From: Chloroflexota bacterium
GTDB lineage: Bacteria > Chloroflexota > UBA11872
Assembly (NCBI GenBank): GCA_026707585.1
Contig: JAPOWQ010000023.1
Location: 28,043-92,042 of the forward strand
Length of the DNA: 64,000 bases
Direction: 5' to 3'
In this document: piece by piece, positions 1 through 7,827 of the stretch
How the letters are laid out: every line of letters begins with the position of its first letter
Position numbering within the stretch: the stretch's first letter is position 1
The notes under the pieces: model-generated
Told to the model about the DNA's origin: nothing
Seen by the model: only the letters and a program-made list of their open reading frames with translations
Database searches by the model: none
Made by a program: the position numbers and the translations under genes

Positions 1-372
1 CAGCCGGCCCGCTCGCAGGTCTTGTTCGAGCGACACTTGGCCGACCCTGATCAGGCGCTCTTCCTCGCCGAAGTCGATGGCGCCGTCGTCGGCCTCGTGC
101 GCGTCCAGGCCTTGGAGCGCCTTGAAGTGCCCGATGTGCCCGCGCTGACGCCCCGCCGCTACGCCATGGTCCAGGAACTCGTCGTCGCCCAAACCCATCA
201 ACGCCGCGGCATCGCCACGCGCCTCATGACTGAAGCTCACCGCTGGGCTCGCGACCGCGGCCTCACCCAGGTAGAGCTCAGCGTCTACGACTTCAACCAG
301 CCCGCCCTTCGCCTCTACGCCAAGCTGGGATACTCGACAGACAGTTGTCGCCTTTCTCGTCCCCTTGGTTGA
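1..372 (+). CDS. GNAT-family N-acetyltransferase, 5' end cut by window
   Basis: The reading frame is open from the first base, so the gene probably begins upstream; a TTG at 22 is the first possible in-window start. The protein shows the acetyl-CoA pyrophosphate-binding motif of GNAT enzymes (QRRGIATRLM) after a VQELVV strand, then a VELSVYDFNQPALRLYAKLGY segment typical of the C-terminal part of the fold (split here: VELSVYDFNQ, then PALRLYAKLGY). It would acetylate a small molecule or protein amine; the substrate cannot be read from sequence. It ends 81 bases before the ankyrin gene and has no obvious functional link to it. Confidence 0.8.
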   Translation, partial: QPARSQVLFERHLADPDQALFLAEVDGAVVGLVRVQALERLEVPDVPALTPRRYAMVQELVVAQTHQRRGIATRLMTEAHRWARDRGLTQVELSVYDFNQPALRLYAKLGYSTDSCRLSRPLG

Positions 373-453
373 CGCCCTTGGATCGACGTGAAGAAACTCG
401 AATCCTCACAAGATCGAATGCACCTTTGGGAACGTTAGGGAGGGCGGCTTCAC

Positions 454-1500
454 ATGCGTCGGCTACGAAACGTACTTAGCGCGCTGGCGGCAGCCGTGGC
501 CGCGGCCATGGTGTTCGCAACCCCCGTCTTCGCCCAGTGGCCCACCACCTGCGTTGACCTCAATGACATCGTGGAACAGCACCTGGGCCGCACCAACAAC
601 GTCGGCATCTACCAGCGCGTGTTTGGCGACCAGGCCGAGGCCGCCTGCCAGGGCGACCACCGCGAGGACGTGCGCGGGGTGTTCGCCTGGGCGTTCGGAC
701 TCGCCACGCCCACAGCACCACCGGCCGTCGCGGGGTCGTCCCTGGCCCTGGCCAACGACGCCCTGCACGGAGCCGTCTGGCGGGGCCAGACCGAGCGGGT
801 GCGTACCCTCGTGGCCGGCGGACTCAACGCCAACACGCGAAGCTCGGATAACGATCCGCTCATCTACTCGGCGATCTGGCGCAACTACGTGGACATCGTG
901 CGCATCCTGGCGGACGCCGGCGCCAACGTGAACGCCCTGGACTCCGATGGCGACCCGGTGCTGCGTTCGGCGATCTGGCGAGACTACGCCGGCGTCGTGC
1001 AGGTGCTGGTGGACGCCGGCGCCAACGTGGACGCCAGGGACTCCGATGGCGAGCCGCTGCTCCGCGAGGCGGTCTGGCGGGATCACACCAACGTCGCGCG
1101 CATCCTGGTTGACGCCGGCGCCGACGTGAATGCCAGGGACTCCGACGGCGATCCACTCCTCTTCGAGGCGGTCTGGCGCGGGCACACCGAGATCGTGCGC
1201 ATCCTCGTCAACGCCGGCGCCGACGTGAATGCCCGCGACTCGGATGGCGACACCGCCCTGGGCGAAGCGCAGTGGCGCGGGCACGCCGAGATCGTGCAGA
1301 TCCTGCTCGCGGCGCCCGCCGTTACGCCCGAGCTCGGCTGGCCCACCACCTGTGTCGACCTCAACGACATCGTCGAAGACCACCTCGGCAACCTCAACAA
1401 CGTCGGCATCTACCAGAAAGTCTTCGGCGACCAGGCCGAGGCCGGCTGCCAGAACGACCACCGCGAGGACGTACGCGGCGTCTTCGCCTGGGCCTTCTGA
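454..1500 (+). CDS. Secreted ankyrin-repeat protein with a duplicated terminal cassette
   Basis: This 348-residue protein has a Sec signal peptide (residues 1-27, ending PVFA) and about six ankyrin-type repeats of 33 residues (roughly 95-290) with the motif LVDAGADVNARDSDG. A 53-residue block beginning WPTTCVDLNDIV occurs at 29-81 and again at 296-348, flanking the repeats; each copy holds two cysteines and ends VRGVFAWAF. Ankyrin repeats bind proteins; the signal peptide places this one outside the cytoplasm. The block's function is unknown to me. The neighbouring downstream gene is a second ankyrin protein without the block. Confidence 0.85.
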   Translation: MRRLRNVLSALAAAVAAAMVFATPVFAQWPTTCVDLNDIVEQHLGRTNNVGIYQRVFGDQAEAACQGDHREDVRGVFAWAFGLATPTAPPAVAGSSLALANDALHGAVWRGQTERVRTLVAGGLNANTRSSDNDPLIYSAIWRNYVDIVRILADAGANVNALDSDGDPVLRSAIWRDYAGVVQVLVDAGANVDARDSDGEPLLREAVWRDHTNVARILVDAGADVNARDSDGDPLLFEAVWRGHTEIVRILVNAGADVNARDSDGDTALGEAQWRGHAEIVQILLAAPAVTPELGWPTTCVDLNDIVEDHLGNLNNVGIYQKVFGDQAEAGCQNDHREDVRGVFAWAF

Positions 1501-1786
1501 GACCTCAAATAAGGCGCCGCCACGCCACGTCAACCCCCACTCGGCCCGCCCCCAAACCGGGCCGGCCTGGGGGGTGGGGCCTCGTCCAGGCGGCGCCACC
1601 ACATCCACGGCCTGAACCCGCGGCGAGCGCAGGCGCAATAGCCCGCAAAGCCCCGCCCGATTCACCCGCGGCATCCCATCCGCCCCGCGTCGGTTCGGCC
1701 CCTGCGTCGCAGTCCACCGCCCTGCGCCCGCGCCGTCCGCTTCGGCGCCCAGCCACTGCTAGCCTCGACCAACGCGCACCGGGGAG

Positions 1787-2557
1787 ATGGATGCCCTGAC
1801 CGCCCGCACACGCTTCGTCCTGGTCGCCGGCGTGGCCCTCGTGCTCGCCGTGCCCATCCTGCTGTTTTTCCTTGGACGGTTGGTCCTCAGCCACGACCCG
1901 CTCCTGCTCCACCACGTCGCCGAACACCGCACGCCCCTCGTCGAGCTCTCGCTCTGGGCCGGCGCCGACCCCAACTACCGCGACGCCGACGGCCGCTCGG
2001 CACTGCCGCTGGCCGTCGAGTCAGGCGACTACGATGTCGTGCCCTTGCTCCTGGATGCCGGTGCTGACCCCGACACCCGCACGGCCGACGGCGAGCCGGT
2101 CGCGGCCATAGCCGTCCGTGACGGCGAAACCGCCATCCTGGCGATGCTGCTGCGCGCCGGCGCCGACTCCAACGCCAGGGCCGAATCCGGCATCCCGATC
2201 CTCGTGCCCGCCGCGATTCAGGGCAATGCCGCGATCGTGCAAATGCTGCTGGACGCCGGTGCCGATCCCAACACTCTGGCGGAGGAAAACCTCTCGGTCC
2301 TGGCCATAGCCGTCGATCGCGGTCACACCGAAGTCGCGCGGCTGCTGCTGGACGCCGGCGCCGATCCCAACGGCCCCGGCATCGCGGAACTCGTCAGGCA
2401 GTCCGGCAACATTGACCTGCTCGAGCTGCTCGAAGCCGGCGCGCTAACCGCCGAGGCGCTGTTCACCCTCGCCGAACTCGGCCTGAACGCCCTCGCCAAC
2501 CTCGACAAGATCATCGAAGGCATGCTCTGCATCTTCACCCTCGGCCTGGGCTGCTAG
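1787..2557 (+). CDS. Membrane-anchored ankyrin-repeat protein
   Basis: This 256-residue protein has one N-terminal hydrophobic segment (about 9-33) that should act as a signal anchor. About five ankyrin repeats follow (about 45-205; LLLDAGADPN occurs several times), and the C-terminal 50 residues are Leu/Ala-rich and non-repetitive. The ATG is preceded directly by GGGGAG, an unusually tight spacing for a ribosome site, so a slightly different start is possible. It is a protein-binding protein of unknown partner, lying 286 bases after the secreted ankyrin protein and probably paralogous to it. Confidence 0.8.
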   Translation: MDALTARTRFVLVAGVALVLAVPILLFFLGRLVLSHDPLLLHHVAEHRTPLVELSLWAGADPNYRDADGRSALPLAVESGDYDVVPLLLDAGADPDTRTADGEPVAAIAVRDGETAILAMLLRAGADSNARAESGIPILVPAAIQGNAAIVQMLLDAGADPNTLAEENLSVLAIAVDRGHTEVARLLLDAGADPNGPGIAELVRQSGNIDLLELLEAGALTAEALFTLAELGLNALANLDKIIEGMLCIFTLGLGC

Positions 2558-2692
2558 GGGAGAGGCCAAGGCAAGGCCAGGGCGAGCGTTCCGCGGAGGC
2601 CGCGACGATGATGGCCACGGGGCCGGGTTGTTTACGAGGCGGGGTGGGGGGCTTAGGTTCGCGGGTGTGTGGGGGTTGGAAGAGGTGGTCCG

Positions 2693-3042
2693 ATGGCTAC
2701 AGACACGATGCAGTGCCTTAGCTGTCCGGGCGACCGGACCGTGGAGCTGACGAGGAAGCCGGTTCCCGATCCCGGGCCGGAGGACGTGCGGATTCGGATC
2801 ATGGGGTCGGCGGAGAAACGGTCGACAAGCTGAGCGAGCCGTTGCTTTTCCGCGAGTTCACGATTACCGGGTCGTGGATTCTCAAGATGTACGAGTAGGA
2901 GGACCTGCTGGCCTTCGCGCGCCGGCACAAGTTACCGGTGAAGGACGTTATCGCCAGGCGCTGTCGAATCGACGAGGCGGTGGCGGCGTTCAAGCTGGCG
3001 GACTCAGCGACGACCGGCAAGATCATGTTCGACTGGACCTGA
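2693..3042 (+). pseudogene. Decayed copy of the zinc alcohol dehydrogenase that follows
   Basis: The first 40 codons match the start of the intact dehydrogenase at 3117 (QCLSCPGDRTVELT, DVRIRIMGSA). The match then jumps at about 2809-2813 to that gene's last 80 codons (GETVDKL, ITGSWIL, HKLPVKDVIARR, ADSATTGKIMFDWT). About 0.7 kb covering the metal sites and the NAD fold is missing, the join shifts the frame, and a TAG stands where the intact copy has a Trp codon (about 2897). The upstream sequences of the two copies are also alike (TTAGGTTCGCGGG at both), so a whole gene was duplicated in tandem and one copy collapsed. Confidence 0.9.
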
Positions 3043-3116
3043 GGCCGGCGGGAGCGCGTCCGTGGTGCAGCGGGGCGGTTTACGGCGCGAGGCGGGGGCG
3101 TTAGGTTCGCGGGCAT

Positions 3117-4184
3117 ATGGCGGTCGAAACAGGCGAGCCGATGAGTTCAGAGAGCATGCAGTGCCTCATCTGTCCCGGCAATCGGACGGTGGAGTTGACG
3201 ACGAAGCCGATTCCGGAGCCGGGGCCGGATGACGTGCGGATTCGGATCATGGGGTCGGCGATTTGCGGGAGCGACCTGCACAAGTACCGGCAGCCCCAGG
3301 CCGAACGCGACGAGCACGGCTACAGCAAGCTGACGCTGGGGCACGAAGGGGCAGGCGTGGTGGATGCGGTGGGTCCAGGGGTGACCCATCCGGCGGTGGG
3401 CGACCGGGTGGTGATTTATCACCTGATCGGCTGCGGTCACTGCGAGCACTGCCGCCACGGCGAGCCGGGATTCTGCCGCGAGCTTGAAGGGTTCAACTGG
3501 GTGCGCGACGGGGTGAACGCCGACTACGTGGTGGTGCCCGCGCGCAACACGCTGCCGCTGCCGGACGACTTCGACTTTGAGGACGGCGCGCTGCTGGCGT
3601 GCAACCTGGGGACCGCCTTTGGGGCGGTGCGAAAGGCGAAGGCGTCGGGCGACATGACGCTGGCGGTGAGCGGGCTGGGGCCGGTGGGGCTCTATACCGT
3701 GATGTTCGCGCGGGCGATGGGGGCTTCGGTGCTGGGGATTGACGTGCAGCCGAGCCGGATCGAGATGGCGGAGCAGCTGGGGATTGACGCGACGTGCAAC
3801 GCGGCGGAGGCGGACCCGGTGGAGGCGATGCGCGAGTTCGGGGGCGGCGACGGCGTGCACGCGGCGATCGACACCTCGGGCTTCACGCCGGCGCGGACGG
3901 CGGCGCTGGAAGGGCTGCGTCCGCACGGCATCTTCGTGGAGGTCGGGATCGGCGAGGAGACCGTCTACAAGCTGAGCGCCCCGTTGAATTCGCGCGAGAT
4001 CACGCTGACGGGATCGTGGATCTTCAAGCTGTACGAGTGGGAGGATCTGCTGAACTTCCTGCGGCGGCATAAGCTGCCGGTGAAGGACGTGATTGCGAAG
4101 CGCATCCGGATAGACGGCGCGGTGGAGGCCTTCAAGCTGGCGGATTCGGCCACGACCGGCAAGATCATGATCGACTGGACCTGA
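3117..4184 (+). CDS. Zinc-dependent alcohol dehydrogenase (MDR family)
   Basis: This medium-chain dehydrogenase oxidises an alcohol or polyol with NAD(P). It shows the catalytic-zinc Cys50 (CGSDLHK), GHE at 75-77, the four structural-zinc cysteines (C106, C109, C112, C120) and a Rossmann motif GLGPVGL. At 355 residues it has the normal family length. A second ATG at 3141 aligns with the ATG of the decayed upstream copy and could be the true start. The stop lies 7 bases before the sulfatase start, so the two are probably one operon, perhaps for breakdown of a sulfated sugar or alcohol (inference). Confidence 0.88.
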   Translation: MAVETGEPMSSESMQCLICPGNRTVELTTKPIPEPGPDDVRIRIMGSAICGSDLHKYRQPQAERDEHGYSKLTLGHEGAGVVDAVGPGVTHPAVGDRVVIYHLIGCGHCEHCRHGEPGFCRELEGFNWVRDGVNADYVVVPARNTLPLPDDFDFEDGALLACNLGTAFGAVRKAKASGDMTLAVSGLGPVGLYTVMFARAMGASVLGIDVQPSRIEMAEQLGIDATCNAAEADPVEAMREFGGGDGVHAAIDTSGFTPARTAALEGLRPHGIFVEVGIGEETVYKLSAPLNSREITLTGSWIFKLYEWEDLLNFLRRHKLPVKDVIAKRIRIDGAVEAFKLADSATTGKIMIDWT

Positions 4185-4191
4185 GGCCGGC

Positions 4192-5658
4192 ATGAGCGCC
4201 AAGCGACCGCACGTGTTGTTGCTGGTGACGGACCAGCAGCGGGGCGACTGCCTGGGAATCGACGACCATCCGGCGTTGCAGACGCCGGCGATGGACGAGA
4301 TTGGAGCGACGGGCGCGCGGTTCCGTCGCGCCTACGCGGAGTGTCCGCAGTGCATTCCGGCGCGGCGGACGCTGATGTCGGGCCAGGATCCGTCCACGCA
4401 CGGGATGTTGCAGAACCACCCGGACACCGAGTGGGACCCGCCGGCGACGCTGTCGGGCGAACTGCGGGCGGCTGGCTACGAGACGCTGTTGAGCGGCAAG
4501 CTGCACCTTTCGCCCAGGCGGAAGCGCTACGGGTTCGACCGGATGGTGCTTGCCGACAGCACGCGCGGCGGTCCCAACGATTATCTGGACTGGCTGCACG
4601 GGGAGATTCCGCTGAGCCGCTGGGCCATGGCGCACGGGGCGACGCCGAACGGGTGGATCGGACGCCCGAGTCACCTGCCGGAAGAGCGGACACACGCGTT
4701 CTGGTGCGTCTCGGAGGCCATCAATTTCCTGCAGCGGCGGGATCCGAGCGCGCCGTTCTTCCTGAAGGTGTCGTTTATCGATCCGCATCCGCCGTTCACG
4801 CCGCCGCACTTCTACTACGACCGGTACCACTGGCAGGACCTGCCGAATCCGGTAATCGGGGATTGGGCGGACCCGGTGGAGGCGCCGACGCGGGGGATCG
4901 ACATCGAGATGCAGGAGGCGCGCTCGCAGGGGCTGGAACTGGACGCCCGGGTGATGCACGCCTGCCGGGCGGGGTACTACGGGCTGATCAACCACGTGGA
5001 CATGCAGATCAGCCGGCTGTTGCAGTACATGAACGACATGCAACTGCTGGACGACACGCTGGTGGTGTTCGTGTCCGACCACGGCGAGATGCTGGGCGAT
5101 CACCGCCTGTTTCATAAGTCGTGGCCGTACGAGGCGGCGGCGCGGGTGCCGCTGCTGGTGATGGGGCCGCCGGCGGCGGGCTATCCAACGCACGTGGTCC
5201 GCGACGAGCCGGTGGGCCTGCAGGACGTGATGCCGACGATCCTGGATGGGGTTGGGCTGGAGGTTCCGGAGTCGGTGACGGGGCGGAGCCTGATGCCGTT
5301 CGTGTGCGGGGAGACGCCGAGTTGGCGGGAGACGCTGCACGGGGAGCATTCGGGCGGGAAGAACCGTCCGGAAACGGCGTGGCACTTCATCACGGACGGC
5401 CGCACCAAGTACATCTGGTACAGCCAGTCGGGTCGGGAGCAGTTGTTCGACATAGCCGAGGACCCGAACGAGACACGGGACCTGGCGACGACGGCGGACC
5501 TGGGACCGTGGCGGGAGAGGTTGATCGAGCGGCTGCGGAATCGGCCGGAAGGGTTTACGGAGGGGTCGAGGCTAGTGGCAGGGCGGCCGCATGGGCCGAT
5601 GGTGCCGGGGACGCCGCGGGAGGGGAATGCGGCGGGGGTGTATGGAGGGGCGGCTTAG
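4192..5658 (+). CDS. Sulfatase (type I, formylglycine-dependent)
   Basis: This 488-residue enzyme of the alkaline phosphatase superfamily should hydrolyse a sulfate ester. The maturation motif C54-I-P-A-R58 supplies the cysteine that is converted to formylglycine. Metal ligands are visible at the N-terminus (VTDQQRGD) and in VFVSDHGEMLGDH. There is no signal peptide, so the enzyme is probably cytoplasmic. The dehydrogenase stop TGA forms part of the TGAGG ribosome site 5 bases before this ATG, suggesting coupled translation. The organic substrate cannot be assigned. Confidence 0.9.
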   Translation: MSAKRPHVLLLVTDQQRGDCLGIDDHPALQTPAMDEIGATGARFRRAYAECPQCIPARRTLMSGQDPSTHGMLQNHPDTEWDPPATLSGELRAAGYETLLSGKLHLSPRRKRYGFDRMVLADSTRGGPNDYLDWLHGEIPLSRWAMAHGATPNGWIGRPSHLPEERTHAFWCVSEAINFLQRRDPSAPFFLKVSFIDPHPPFTPPHFYYDRYHWQDLPNPVIGDWADPVEAPTRGIDIEMQEARSQGLELDARVMHACRAGYYGLINHVDMQISRLLQYMNDMQLLDDTLVVFVSDHGEMLGDHRLFHKSWPYEAAARVPLLVMGPPAAGYPTHVVRDEPVGLQDVMPTILDGVGLEVPESVTGRSLMPFVCGETPSWRETLHGEHSGGKNRPETAWHFITDGRTKYIWYSQSGREQLFDIAEDPNETRDLATTADLGPWRERLIERLRNRPEGFTEGSRLVAGRPHGPMVPGTPREGNAAGVYGGAA

Positions 5659-5702
5659 CTAACGACTTTCGGACGGGCAGACCGTCGTACTCGGTCTCGT
5701 GC

Positions 5703-6458
5703 CTAGGCTCGACTCCACTCGGCGTGGACGGTGCAAGCGGAGAGTTGGACCCGCCTGACTGTAATCTTTGAGTCTGATCTATCGACGGCAACAACCGCCA
5801 CCGTATTGCCTTCGGCTTGGCACTCAATAAGCGGTGCGTCCCGCGAGAGAACGTCCAAACGTGCGGTCTGGACTGAGTCGAAGATGCTGGCCGAAACTTC
5901 GACGAGTTGGTAGAGGCTAGGCACTTCGTGAGGCCCCTCTCGGAACGCTCGCAGCATGACGATGTGCGTGACCGCCGCCTGGTATTGCCGAAATAACTCC
6001 TGTGTGAGGTTGCGACGGTCTCGGGCCGTACGCGCGTCCTGTATCCAGGCAGCTTCGGTGAGTTTCGATATGTGCAGTGATGTCCTCGAGAGATTCCGAG
6101 CGGCTGTCGACTTAAGGGAAAGCCGCCTTTCGGGTCCCGCGCCTGGCCGAACGGTCAAATCGACGAATCGTTGAGTCTTGGACCCTGGAGGATCGATCGG
6201 CCACCCGAGGTGTTCACAGGCGTTCCTGAATACAGTCTCGAAGGCGGTCAGACCCAGAGTTTCGGTTGTAGCGCTGTGGTGGACCGACAGGGCGAGGCCG
6301 AAGTACTCGATCCATTCCTCGGATCCCGTAAGCCATGTGCCGCGCTGCTTGATCTCGGCGGTGGGCGGGTTGGCCAAAGACTCCATGACCCTGCCTACGA
6401 ACTCAATCTTGACTGGTGAGAAAGCGTCGAGTTTCGCCTTGAGTTCTGCGAGGGTCAC
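5703..6458 (-). CDS. Candidate type II restriction endonuclease
   Basis: This is a 251-residue protein if translation begins at the GTG at 6458. That GTG shares one base with the methyltransferase stop (TAGTG), a classic coupled arrangement. The frame stays open further upstream, but that stretch only overlaps the methyltransferase. A likely PD-(D/E)XK core is FVDLTVRPG followed by RRLSLKSTA, and the next part reads LHISKLTEAAWIQD. Position next to a DNA methyltransferase and overall size support a restriction enzyme; I do not recognise the exact specificity family. It is convergent with the sulfatase gene. Confidence 0.7.
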   Translation of the reverse strand: MTLAELKAKLDAFSPVKIEFVGRVMESLANPPTAEIKQRGTWLTGSEEWIEYFGLALSVHHSATTETLGLTAFETVFRNACEHLGWPIDPPGSKTQRFVDLTVRPGAGPERRLSLKSTAARNLSRTSLHISKLTEAAWIQDARTARDRRNLTQELFRQYQAAVTHIVMLRAFREGPHEVPSLYQLVEVSASIFDSVQTARLDVLSRDAPLIECQAEGNTVAVVAVDRSDSKITVRRVQLSACTVHAEWSRA

Positions 6459-7402
6459 TACCCACGCATCCGTCGTTCGATCAGATCCACGAAGTCCGGC
6501 TTGATCTCGATGCCTACCCAGGCGCATTCGAGATCGCGGCCGGCGAGGAGCGTCGTGCCCGATCCGGCATAGGGATCCAGGACGACGCTGTTGCGCCTGC
6601 TGGTAATCGACAGGCAGCGCCGCGCCAGAGTCATCGGCATCATGGCCGGGTGATCGTCGGCACTGCCGTTCGTTCGCCGAAGCGGCTCCGTAGGGATGTC
6701 CCAAACGGTTCGAAGGCGACGGTCACGCGGGCCTTTGACGGCTTGCTGGTCGTAGTAGTAGTCCTGCTGTTTGGACAGCAGAAACAGCGTTTCGTGCGCC
6801 TTGGTTGGACGATCGCCTACGGATTCAGGATGCGCGTTTGGCTTGTGCCAGATCACTTCGCTTCGGATCCACCAGCCCACGTCCTGCAGCGCGAAGGCCA
6901 GGCGCCATGGAACGCCGATCAGGTCCTTTGGCTTCAAGCCCGACGGGGTGGGTGGGCGTACGCTCATTGCGCGAGCGCTGTTCTTACGGTCAGGGGCGCG
7001 GTATCTGCGATTGCCGGACGTATATGAATCGCCGACGTTCAGCCACACGGTCCCGTCGGACCGGAGTACCCGCCTGATCTGCTCAAAGACAGCCACGATG
7101 GCGTCCAGATATGCGCCGAGGCTGTCGTCGCGGCCGATCTGATCCTCAACTTCGTAGTCCCTCAGCGACCAGTAGGGCGGCGACGTAAGGACGGTCTGCA
7201 CGGACTCGTCGGGTAGAAGCGACAACCCAGCGCGGGCGTCCCCGCAGAGCAGGAGGGGTCGGTTGATGACCTTGAAGGGCTCCCGGTCCAGATCGTCGAC
7301 CCGAAGGTGCGGCTGCCACTCTCCAACTTCGGACTCTGGGCGCGCGACAGCCGGAAACAGGTTGCTCTGGTGGGCCGGTACAGCTACGTCTCTGCCGCGC
7401 AC
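6458..7402 (-). CDS. DNA methyltransferase (N4-cytosine/N6-adenine, beta class)
   Basis: This 314-residue enzyme has catalytic motif IV TSPPYW (residues 73-78), then the AdoMet motif DPYAGSGTT near the C-terminus, the order expected of beta-class enzymes. SPPY rather than DPPY favours N4-methylcytosine. The GTG start at 7402 has a good ribosome site (GGGAGG, 7-base spacing). It should protect host DNA from the endonuclease encoded just downstream with a one-base overlap. The pair sits as a compact cassette between metabolic genes, consistent with acquisition by transfer. Confidence 0.9.
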   Translation of the reverse strand: MRGRDVAVPAHQSNLFPAVARPESEVGEWQPHLRVDDLDREPFKVINRPLLLCGDARAGLSLLPDESVQTVLTSPPYWSLRDYEVEDQIGRDDSLGAYLDAIVAVFEQIRRVLRSDGTVWLNVGDSYTSGNRRYRAPDRKNSARAMSVRPPTPSGLKPKDLIGVPWRLAFALQDVGWWIRSEVIWHKPNAHPESVGDRPTKAHETLFLLSKQQDYYYDQQAVKGPRDRRLRTVWDIPTEPLRRTNGSADDHPAMMPMTLARRCLSITSRRNSVVLDPYAGSGTTLLAGRDLECAWVGIEIKPDFVDLIERRMRG

Positions 7403-7497
7403 GCCAGACCCTCCCGGGGATCCCTGTACATCAACCGATCCCCGATGACGCCAATCTGCCGCATGGCTTCAGTGTCGCGCCTCGATCCCATTCCTGG

Positions 7498-7737
7498 CTA
7501 GCGGAAGAAGCGGAGGATGATGTTGATGAGGATGGTGAGGATGAGGCTGAGGATGAGCATGGAGGCGAGGGGGAAGAAGAAGGAGAAGCGTTCGCGTTCG
7601 ATGGCGATGTCGCCGGGGAGGCGGCCGAAGAACGGGATCTGACCGAGGAGGACCAGGAGGACGCCGGCGGCAAGGAGCAGGCCGCCCGCGATGATGAGGA
7701 GGCGGCCGAGGCCGCCGACGTTGAAGTCGCCGTCCAT
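7498..7737 (-). CDS. DUF2905 small membrane protein
   Basis: This 79-residue protein has two hydrophobic segments (about 9-33 and 56-76) around a conserved polar centre. The sequence GQIPFFGRLPGDI followed by an FSFFFPLASM stretch is the recognisable DUF2905 signature. The family is widespread and small, and its function is unknown. It is transcribed in the same direction as the restriction-modification pair, 95 bases upstream of it, and diverges from the FAD oxidoreductase gene. Confidence 0.85.
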   Translation of the reverse strand: MDGDFNVGGLGRLLIIAGGLLLAAGVLLVLLGQIPFFGRLPGDIAIERERFSFFFPLASMLILSLILTILINIILRFFR

Positions 7738-7827
7738 GGGTCAATGGTAGGGCTCCGGCGGTTATGGCCTGGGCGTGGCATGTGAAACGATGCGCGCGGA
7801 TGAGCCAGAAGGGAACGGACGCGGGCG

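Noticed and set aside
463..1674. Long reverse-strand open frame of about 400 codons over the ankyrin gene
   Set aside because: It is an antisense shadow of GC-rich repeat codons; the forward frame has a signal peptide and clear ankyrin repeats.
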